Below are positions 1-4,323 of a stretch of DNA of 7,017 nt, in pieces. Under the pieces are notes generated by a model, which worked only from the letters and a program-made list of their open reading frames with translations, searched no databases and was not told the origin of the DNA. Each line of letters opens with the position of its first letter. Position 1 is the stretch's first letter. The stretch covers positions 1 through 7,017 of the forward strand of contig JAUWYN010000039.1 in the NCBI GenBank assembly GCA_030615805.1, written 5' to 3'. The position numbers and the translations under genes are program-made. The DNA comes from Hadesarchaea archaeon. GTDB taxonomy: Archaea > Hadarchaeota > Hadarchaeia > Hadarchaeales > Hadarchaeaceae.

Positions 1-116
1 GCCAGCTCTGGGTGCTTGCCGAATATCTGCTCAGCTAGTTCGAAAAGGCGCTCGACGCGCTCCGCCGCTATCAGCTTAAATTCATCCGTGGATCTCCGGT
101 GGGTACGACGGGACAC
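1..116 (-). CDS. rnp4: RNase P protein component 4 (Rpp21/Rnp4 family), N-terminal part
   Basis: Only the first 38 codons are inside the window; the gene continues past position 1. The protein is a subunit of archaeal RNase P, which cuts the 5' leader from pre-tRNAs; in the family a C-terminal zinc ribbon follows, but that part is outside. What is visible is a short basic start, then a helical stretch (about residues 12-38) containing ERVERLFELAEQIF and KHPEL, which matches the conserved N-terminal helices of the family. The start is GTG at 114-116. It is chosen because a near-perfect Shine-Dalgarno GGAGGTGA (complement of 121-128) lies four bases upstream and contains the nep1 stop codon, which implies translational coupling with nep1. 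The family call rests on one short segment, so it is good but not certain. Confidence 0.8.
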   Translation of the reverse strand, partial: MSRRTHRRSTDEFKLIAAERVERLFELAEQIFGKHPEL

Positions 117-120
117 AAGA

Positions 121-128
121 TCACCTCC
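121..128 (-). promoter_or_regulatory. Strong Shine-Dalgarno for rnp4 inside the nep1 stop
   Basis: On the minus strand this reads GGAGGTGA, almost a full match to the 16S rRNA tail. Its last three bases are the nep1 stop TGA, and it is four bases before the rnp4 GTG. It decides the rnp4 start and indicates re-initiation or coupling. Confidence 0.75.
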
Positions 129-813
129 TAAACCGAAGCGCCTGGATGTCAAAGCTCTCCTCGTACGCGTAGATAGCCCGTGCGATAACGGTTGGGGCGC
201 GGAGCGATTCGGGGTCTATACTCACCAGCTCGTCGGAAAGCTCTGCAACGTTCGATAAAAACTCGCCGCGCGGAAATCCACCAACCACCACACAAACCTC
301 GTCCTCCTTCGAGATGCCACTGAAAAGCTCCCTGCAGAGCTTTCGCTGCCCCAGCTCGCTAAAAGTTATGACTTTTTTCGGCTTGATTCGCCCGATCAGC
401 TCGGCAAGCGAGGCATTTTCGAGACGGAGCAACGGCTTCTCCGGCGGTGCTTCACCTGTGAAGAAGAGGTGCTCGATCAGCCCGGTGAAGCGATTGAACA
501 TCCGAGGGAGGCGAGTTGAGGGGTCAAGCGTAATGAGTTTATTGTGGCGGGTGTGTACATACACTCTTAACAGACCCTCCATGTTGAGCGGCGTGTCGAG
601 CGCGAGGAGCAGGCAAATGTGGACGATGTCGGGTCTCCCACGCCGGTCCCCGTCCGGAAGCCTTCGCATCGCTGGATAATGGAGGCTCGAGTTAAGCAAT
701 ATCTCCGTCGGCCGTCTCCCCCGGCGGCGCGCGCTCCACTGAATGACACGGTGGTTAGCGATTTCGCGGGGCACGGGTTCGAGCTCGGAATCCGCTAATA
801 TGAGGTGGAGCAA
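121..813 (-). CDS. nep1: Nep1/Emg1-type 16S rRNA pseudouridine N1-methyltransferase
   Basis: This SPOUT-class methyltransferase is known to methylate N1 of a pseudouridine in the small-subunit rRNA helix 35 region, using S-adenosylmethionine, and to assist small-subunit assembly in the cytoplasm. The 230-residue product has the usual length of archaeal Nep1. It begins MLHLILADSELE, carries the rRNA-binding RRGRPDIVH block at 57-65 with TPLN at 74-77, TRLPR...NRF...LIEHLF at 100-117, the glycine-rich VVVGGFPRGEF loop at 175-185 (cofactor pocket of the knotted fold), and SLRAPTVIARAIYAYEE near the C terminus. The start is TTG at 811-813; it gives the exact family N terminus, and a weak GGTG lies five bases upstream. 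The rnp4 gene follows after four bases, so the two are almost certainly one transcript linking rRNA modification and tRNA processing. Confidence 0.95.
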   Translation of the reverse strand: MLHLILADSELEPVPREIANHRVIQWSARRRGRRPTEILLNSSLHYPAMRRLPDGDRRGRPDIVHICLLLALDTPLNMEGLLRVYVHTRHNKLITLDPSTRLPRMFNRFTGLIEHLFFTGEAPPEKPLLRLENASLAELIGRIKPKKVITFSELGQRKLCRELFSGISKEDEVCVVVGGFPRGEFLSNVAELSDELVSIDPESLRAPTVIARAIYAYEESFDIQALRFRR

Positions 814-842
814 GCGAGCACCAAACCCACTTCGGCAAAGAG

Positions 843-855
843 CTATTTTAATCTA
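843..855. promoter_or_regulatory. AT-rich element in the nep1/rhomboid divergent spacer, possible TATA box(es)
   Basis: The 73-base spacer 814-886 between the two divergent genes holds a single AT-rich run, TATTTTAATCTA read on plus and TAGATTAAAATA on minus. It lies about 32-40 bases from each start codon, which fits an archaeal TATA box for short-leader transcripts in either direction. It is not a strong consensus match and which gene uses it cannot be decided from the sequence. Confidence 0.35.
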
Positions 856-886
856 CGATAAACAGAACAGGCTCGTGTGGGATTGA

Positions 887-1582
887 ATGTTCCCCCTCAA
901 GGACGAGAACCCGACCCGGAGAAGGCCAATCCTCACCTATGCTTTGATTATCGTAAACGTCGCGATCTTCGTGGGAACGCTGGCCACGGGGACCTTCGAG
1001 CGATCGATTGACGAGTTTGGGATGAGGCCGGCCGAGGTGCTCGCGGGGAGGCAGCTCCACACCCTCTTCATCTCGATGTTCCTACATGGAGGGATTTTAC
1101 ACATCCTTTTCAACATGTGGTACCTCTGGATCTTCGGCGACAACATCGAGGACATTCTCGGCAGGGGCAAATTCATCCTGTTTTACCTCAGCACAGGTCT
1201 GGTGGCCAGCCTCGTGCACGCTTTTTCTGACCCAGGCTCGATGATTCCAACTATTGGGGCTTCGGGGGCCATCGCGGGGGTGCTCGGGGCTTACATACTC
1301 CTGTACCCGTGGGCCCGGGTGCACACGGCCGTCATTTTCTTTATTATCGTTCATCTGGTCATGGTGCCGGCGGTCGTGATAATAGGTCTCTGGTTCGTGC
1401 TGCAGGTGCTGTCGGCGTCCGTGCTTTGGGCGGCGGGGGCGACCGCGGGAGTGGCGTACTGGGCGCACATCGGCGGATTCCTGGCGGGCATGCTTTTGAT
1501 TCTGCCGGTGTGGATAAAACTCAGGAAGCGAAGGAGGGCTAGATACGTTTACACTTTGCGGTATGGCGGTGGGCTTCGCTGA
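887..1582 (+). CDS. Rhomboid-family intramembrane serine protease
   Basis: The product (231 residues) is a polytopic membrane protease expected to cut single-pass membrane proteins within or next to their membrane segment. The first helix covers about residues 15-35. After a loop comes the hallmark HGGILHILFNMWYLW (67-81) with His72 and Asn76 at the oxyanion/structural positions, followed by FGDNIED. The nucleophile motif GASGAIAG is at 124-131 (Ser126), and the partner His194 is in YWAHIGGFLAG. The catalytic Ser-His dyad and the scaffold are therefore intact. Long hydrophobic stretches between 146 and 190 and at 195-211 supply the remaining helices, and the tail is short and very basic (KLRKRRRARY). 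ATG at 887 is the only sensible start; its Shine-Dalgarno is weak. The natural substrate is unknown. The convergent gene at 1657-2370 encodes a single-pass membrane protein, which may or may not be related. Confidence 0.93.
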   Translation: MFPLKDENPTRRRPILTYALIIVNVAIFVGTLATGTFERSIDEFGMRPAEVLAGRQLHTLFISMFLHGGILHILFNMWYLWIFGDNIEDILGRGKFILFYLSTGLVASLVHAFSDPGSMIPTIGASGAIAGVLGAYILLYPWARVHTAVIFFIIVHLVMVPAVVIIGLWFVLQVLSASVLWAAGATAGVAYWAHIGGFLAGMLLILPVWIKLRKRRRARYVYTLRYGGGLR

Positions 1583-1656
1583 TTAATCGAACCTGCTATT
1601 ATTCTTCCAGTTGGAGCAGAGGGAGGAGTTGTATCAGAAATTGAAGCGGGGCCACC

Positions 1657-2370
1657 TCAAGATTGTCTCGTGGCCGTCCATGAGTCGGTGAAACCCCTAG
1701 TGCCAAGCGGGTCTGATATGGTGCCGGAACCCGTCCCGCTTGCTGATGTGGCGCTTGGGAATGATGGGTTCAGTGTCCCAGTATATGTCCCTGATATGCT
1801 TCCTGATCCATATGATGCACTCACTTGAAAAGTCATCGAGGTACCCGACATCCTGCCGTTCGTGATATAGATATCGTAATAGCCAATACCTGCCGCGTAT
1901 CCGTACCAGCCCGATCCCGTAAAGTTTCCGGAAGTATCCACTGCAAGTGTTCCGACCCCTCCCGATTCGCTAATTATTTGCCAAGTCTGGGCGCCTCCTC
2001 CTCCCCCTCCTCCAAAACCCCACGGGTGCTCCCACCACGCATGGCCCCAAATTATGTATGGAGTCAACAAAACAACCCCTAAAACAATAGGAATCGTTAC
2101 AGCCGCGGCTATCAAATTGTTTCTCCTTGCGATTTTCTTCACGACCTCATCTGGAGCCCCTTCCTTAATCGTGGCGGAAGACGGGTGTAGAAGAACACCT
2201 TTCCCCTTTGGGATCTCTGAAGCTGGAATCTCGTGCTTTGGAGGCACTCCCTCCGGCTTTTCCGCTTTGTAGGGTCGCTGTTGTATCCCGCCAGGTATTA
2301 CCTTTGGAGGTGGAAGCTTTCGAGGTGGAGTCGGTACCGGTCTTTTTTTCCGCTTGCCATATTTGACCAA
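1657..2370 (-). CDS. Hypothetical membrane-anchored protein: Pro-rich basic tail, one TM, poly-Gly linker, exported beta-rich domain
   Basis: I do not recognise a family. The 237-residue product has four visible parts. Residues 1-60 are rich in Pro, Lys and Arg (KRKKRPVPTPPRKLPPPK) and probably disordered. Residues 86-108 form one hydrophobic helix preceded by KKIARRNN, so positive-inside logic puts the N terminus in the cytoplasm and the C terminus outside. An aromatic patch (WGHAWWEHPWGF) then leads into seven consecutive glycines (120-126). Residues 129-237 are rich in Gly, Ser, Thr and aromatics with alternating strand-like segments (GTLAVDTSGNFTG, YYDIYITNG, SGTYTGTL, SGTGSGTIS, FTDSWTATR), suggesting a small beta-barrel or sandwich. 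The start is TTG at 2368-2370, chosen because AGGAGG (complement of 2378-2383) is seven bases upstream and a TTTAAA box lies beyond it. Own promoter and proper signals argue for a real gene; a role as surface or ligand-binding protein is only inference. Confidence 0.82.
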   Translation of the reverse strand: MVKYGKRKKRPVPTPPRKLPPPKVIPGGIQQRPYKAEKPEGVPPKHEIPASEIPKGKGVLLHPSSATIKEGAPDEVVKKIARRNNLIAAAVTIPIVLGVVLLTPYIIWGHAWWEHPWGFGGGGGGGAQTWQIISESGGVGTLAVDTSGNFTGSGWYGYAAGIGYYDIYITNGRMSGTSMTFQVSASYGSGSISGTYTGTLNPSFPSATSASGTGSGTISDPLGTRGFTDSWTATRQS

Positions 2371-2406
2371 GTTCGCCCCTCCTAATCACAGTAATACGTT
2401 CAATCA

Positions 2407-2416
2407 CTTTTAAATC
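2407..2416 (-). promoter_or_regulatory. TATA box for the 1657-2370 gene
   Basis: The minus strand reads GGATTTAAAAG here with a purine-rich AAAGGA upstream as a possible BRE. A transcript start about 26 bases downstream would fall near 2384, just ahead of the AGGAGG ribosome site at 2378-2383, giving a leader of roughly 14 bases. Confidence 0.55.
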
Positions 2417-2437
2417 CTTTTTCCTTCAGTTTTTCGT

Positions 2438-2443
2438 AAAAAA
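2438..2443 (-). terminator. Oligo-T terminator of the tRNA-Gly gene
   Basis: Six T residues on the minus strand start 26 bases after the encoded CCA of the tRNA. No stem precedes them; U-tracts alone commonly end archaeal transcripts. The position between the tRNA and the promoter of the next minus-strand gene fits this role. Confidence 0.5.
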
Positions 2444-2468
2444 TGCCCGGATTGCCTCATGATACCTA

Positions 2469-2545
2469 TGGTGCGGCAGGCGGGATTCGAACCCGCGTCG
2501 CGAGCTTGGCAAGCTCGTGTCATAACCAAGCTAGACTACTGCCGC
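2469..2545 (-). tRNA. tRNA-Gly (anticodon GCC), CCA encoded
   Basis: The minus strand folds as a complete cloverleaf. The acceptor stem GCGGCAG pairs with CTGCCGC over seven base pairs; discriminator A is followed by an encoded CCA (2469-2471). The D arm has GTC/GAC with the conserved AGCTTGGTTA loop. The anticodon stem CGAGC/GCTCG closes the loop TTGCCAA, so the anticodon is GCC, reading GGC and GGT glycine codons. A four-base variable region CGAC is followed by the T arm GCGGG-TTCGAAT-CCCGC. The sequence closely follows archaeal glycine tRNAs. There is no sign of an intron in the anticodon loop. Confidence 0.97.
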
Positions 2546-2569
2546 CCAAAGAGAAAGTTGTCCAGCCAC

Positions 2570-2577
2570 AATTAAAC
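2570..2577 (-). promoter_or_regulatory. Possible TATA box for tRNA-Gly
   Basis: GTTTAATT on the minus strand is centred about 29 bases before the mature tRNA 5' end, within the 45-base gap after the small membrane protein gene. Spacing fits an archaeal promoter; the motif itself is only a moderate match. Confidence 0.4.
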
Positions 2578-2590
2578 GTTTTCTTAATGC

Positions 2591-2923
2591 TCAACCCATG
2601 ATTGCTGTAAGCATCTGCCCCCCGACGATCACCCCAACCGTGAAAACCTCAAGCGCCACGGGCAAAGCTCGTGCGAGCGCTACACGCTTCGCGAGCGGGT
2701 CATCGCCGAGCTCTATCTCGACCGCGTAGCTCATCAGGATTGCCGTAAGCAACACCACGCAAAGGCCGAGCACGAACAGGAAGGCGGCCGACGAGACCCT
2801 GGCACCCGAACCCAAGAATTCCACCGAAGCCGTTTTCGAGGCTAGCAAGCCCTGCATGCGCGCAGCAATCGCGGCGATGAATGGGGCGAAGAAGAGCGCG
2901 ACCACCACTGGTAAGGTGTCCAA
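2591..2923 (-). CDS. Small hypothetical membrane protein with three predicted helices
   Basis: I do not recognise a family for this 110-residue product. It shows three hydrophobic segments, about residues 4-22, 44-66 and 84-108. Between the first two is a short polar loop (MQGLLASKTASVEFLGSGARVSS), and between the second and third a charged loop with EIELGDDPLAKR. No metal-binding or catalytic motif is visible. The start is TTG at 2921-2923. An in-frame TAG sits only four codons upstream, no other start codon lies in between, and GGCGGGTGA immediately precedes the TTG, though its spacing is tight. A TTTTAAA box lies 31-37 bases upstream. Downstream after 45 bases is the tRNA-Gly gene, which seems to have its own promoter. 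Hydrophobic pattern, start signals and lack of a better reading frame support a real gene; the function is unknown. Confidence 0.7.
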   Translation of the reverse strand: MDTLPVVVALFFAPFIAAIAARMQGLLASKTASVEFLGSGARVSSAAFLFVLGLCVVLLTAILMSYAVEIELGDDPLAKRVALARALPVALEVFTVGVIVGGQMLTAIMG

Positions 2924-2953
2924 TTCACCCGCCTAGGCTTTGGGTGGAAGTTG

Positions 2954-2960
2954 TTTAAAA
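2954..2960. promoter_or_regulatory. TTTAAAA box in the divergent spacer 2924-3017
   Basis: This is the best TATA-like element between the two divergent genes. For the minus-strand membrane protein it would give a start near 2930 and a leader of a few bases; for the plus-strand kinase it would give a start near 2983 and a leader of about 35 bases. A second AT-rich run at 2996-3006 is too close to the kinase start for a standard TATA box. Confidence 0.4.
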
Positions 2961-3017
2961 TGGGGAAAATTTGGCAAAGCTAATGAACCATCGTGAATAT
3001 TAAAATTCGGTGAACTC

Positions 3018-3659
3018 GTGGTGAAAGCCCCCCCATCCTTCATCTTTCTGCTCGGGCGCCCGGGCTCCGGGAAGTCGGCCGTCTACCGCATGCTATCCGA
3101 GCGGCTCCGCGCCGAGGGGCTGGCGAGCGATGTCACGCGCATCGACGACTTCCCCGTGCTCAGGGAGCTGCTCGACCGCGACGTTGGATTCAAGCGCCAC
3201 TATCGAAAGGAGGGCGGCTTCGTGGTGACCGACTTCACGATCCTCGACGACGTGCTTAAAGAAATCAACCGCAAGCTCAAGGAGCTCGAGCAGCCGGGCA
3301 AGGTGACCTTCGTTGAGTTCGCCCGCGACCGATATGCCAACGCGCTCAAGAATTTCGACCGTCGAGTATTGGACCACTCACTGATCCTCTACATCTACTG
3401 CCCGTTCGACACTTGCATGGAGCGAAACATTCAGAGGTTTAGGGAAGCCCGGGACAAGGGCGTCGACGACCATATCGCCCCCACCGACATCATGGAGCGC
3501 TACTACAAATACGACGACTACGAGGGGCTGTACTTAAGAGGGGGAGCCGAATTGAAGCAGCAGGCCCCGGCGCCGCTCGTGGTGGTGCGCAACGATGCTG
3601 AAGGATTGGAGAGATTAAAGCGAGAGTTAGAAAAAGTCGTTGAAACATTCAAAATTTAG
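3018..3659 (+). CDS. P-loop kinase-like NTPase, substrate unknown
   Basis: The 213-residue product has a textbook Walker A GRPGSGKS at residues 13-20 directly after a hydrophobic strand (FIFLLG), the layout of small nucleotide or metabolite kinases. A second acidic strand end, TRIDDFPVL (40-48), and VTFVEFARDRY (96-105) are candidates for the Walker B/substrate region. ILYIYCPFDTCMERNIQRFREAR (123-145) looks like the strand plus arginine-rich lid helix that closes over the phosphates in adenylate-kinase-like and APS-kinase-like folds. A further part (150-180) is rich in Tyr and Asp, and the end is a charged helix. I cannot assign the phosphate acceptor. The start is one of two adjacent GTG codons (3018 or 3021), with GGTGA at 3009-3013 as ribosome site. 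It precedes the iron regulator by 45 bases, but that gene has its own promoter. Confidence 0.87.
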   Translation: MVKAPPSFIFLLGRPGSGKSAVYRMLSERLRAEGLASDVTRIDDFPVLRELLDRDVGFKRHYRKEGGFVVTDFTILDDVLKEINRKLKELEQPGKVTFVEFARDRYANALKNFDRRVLDHSLILYIYCPFDTCMERNIQRFREARDKGVDDHIAPTDIMERYYKYDDYEGLYLRGGAELKQQAPAPLVVVRNDAEGLERLKRELEKVVETFKI

Positions 3660-3672
3660 ATTTACCGAAATA

Positions 3673-3680
3673 TTTATAAA
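3673..3680 (+). promoter_or_regulatory. TATA box of the iron-regulator/feoB operon (leaderless mRNA likely)
   Basis: TTTATAAA is an excellent archaeal TATA match. Its centre is about 28 bases before the ATG at 3705, so transcription should begin at or within a base or two of the start codon. No Shine-Dalgarno is present before this ATG, which also fits a leaderless transcript. Confidence 0.75.
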
Positions 3681-3700
3681 TTTAGGCACCCCTAAATTTA
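3677..3700 (+). promoter_or_regulatory. Perfect inverted repeat, predicted DtxR-type operator
   Basis: Two arms, TAAATTTAGG (3677-3686) and CCTAAATTTA (3691-3700), are exact reverse complements around the spacer CACC. The TTAGG/CCTAA half-sites resemble those of bacterial DtxR/IdeR boxes, though the spacing differs from the 19-bp bacterial consensus. The repeat overlaps the end of the TATA box and stops four bases before the regulator's own ATG, so a bound dimer would block TBP/TFB or polymerase. The natural ligand is the regulator encoded immediately downstream. Binding is inferred, not shown. Confidence 0.75.
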
Positions 3701-3704
3701 ATCT

Positions 3705-4322
3705 ATGATTACAGAAAGTGTTGAAGAATACTTGGAGGCGATCTACCGCCTACGCGAGCGGGGGGAAGCTGCCACTACTACGAGCGTCGCTAAGGAGCTC
3801 AGGGTGGCACCCGCAAGTGTAACCGAGATGCTGAAAAAATTGGCTAATCAAGGGTACCTGAAATACGCCCCCTACCGAGGGGTCACTTTAATACCAAAAG
3901 GAGAAAAAATCGGGAAAAAAATTCTGAGGAAACATCGAATAATGGAAAAGTTTCTGAGCACGTTGGGCTTACCGAAATCTAGGATCCACAAAGACGCATG
4001 CGAGCTGGAGCACCACATCCCCGATGACCTCGAGAGGGCCATCCACCAAAAGGTTGAAGGCGAAAAGCCACTGCCTTCTGGAGCTCCCAGCAACGTCGTG
4101 CCGCTCACTAGCCTGTTGGACAGGCAGAAGGGAGTCATCTCGTTCATCGGGGGCGGGCGGGGTGCTTCCCAGAGACTTGCGGACCTTGGATTAACTCCTC
4201 ACACGGAGATAACGGTCGTCAAGTCGGCCCTGTTTCACGGCCCACTGATGATTTCCGTGCGAGGAACCACGCTGGCAATCGGCCGTGGCGTGGCGGCCAG
4301 AGTTTTTGTGAGAGTGAAATAA
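3705..4322 (+). CDS. DtxR-family metal-dependent transcriptional regulator with C-terminal FeoA-like domain
   Basis: The 205-residue product is expected to bind ferrous iron (or another divalent metal) and then repress transcription. Residues 1-65 are the winged helix-turn-helix (TTSVAKELRVAPASVTEMLKKLANQGYL). The dimerisation/metal domain follows (about 66-120). Metal-ligand positions known from MntR and DtxR are present: Glu8, Glu11, His77, Cys99, Glu102, His103 in CELEHHIPDD. Cysteine at position 99 is the DtxR/IdeR iron-type choice rather than the glutamate of manganese-sensing MntR. After a proline-containing linker, residues 132-205 form a FeoA/SH3-like domain (RLADLGLTPHTEITVVKSA, HGPLMISVRGTTLAIGRGVAARVFV). 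The ATG at 3705 is fixed by the promoter and the family N terminus. The stop is one base before feoB, making regulator and transporter one operon, likely self-repressed through the palindrome at 3677-3700. No separate feoA is seen. Confidence 0.94.
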   Translation: MITESVEEYLEAIYRLRERGEAATTTSVAKELRVAPASVTEMLKKLANQGYLKYAPYRGVTLIPKGEKIGKKILRKHRIMEKFLSTLGLPKSRIHKDACELEHHIPDDLERAIHQKVEGEKPLPSGAPSNVVPLTSLLDRQKGVISFIGGGRGASQRLADLGLTPHTEITVVKSALFHGPLMISVRGTTLAIGRGVAARVFVRVK

Positions 4323-4323
4323 A

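Noticed and set aside
1097..1468. 123-residue open frame on the minus strand inside the rhomboid gene
   Set aside because: It is opposite a gene with intact catalytic motifs. Its product is rich in Arg, His and Pro with no domain-like pattern, and no ribosome site or promoter supports it.
1593..1619. CTGCT...AGCAG inverted repeat between the convergent genes as a terminator hairpin
   Set aside because: The arms are only five bases with a 17-base loop and no T-run follows, so it is too weak to call.
1993..2016. CTCC-rich repeat as a microsatellite or recombination element
   Set aside because: It is simply the codons for the seven-glycine linker of the minus-strand protein and stays in frame.
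2966..2974. AAATTTGG-like half-site upstream of the kinase as a DtxR box
   Set aside because: Only one imperfect half-site is present; no matching CCTAAATTT arm follows, so there is no support for regulation by the same protein.
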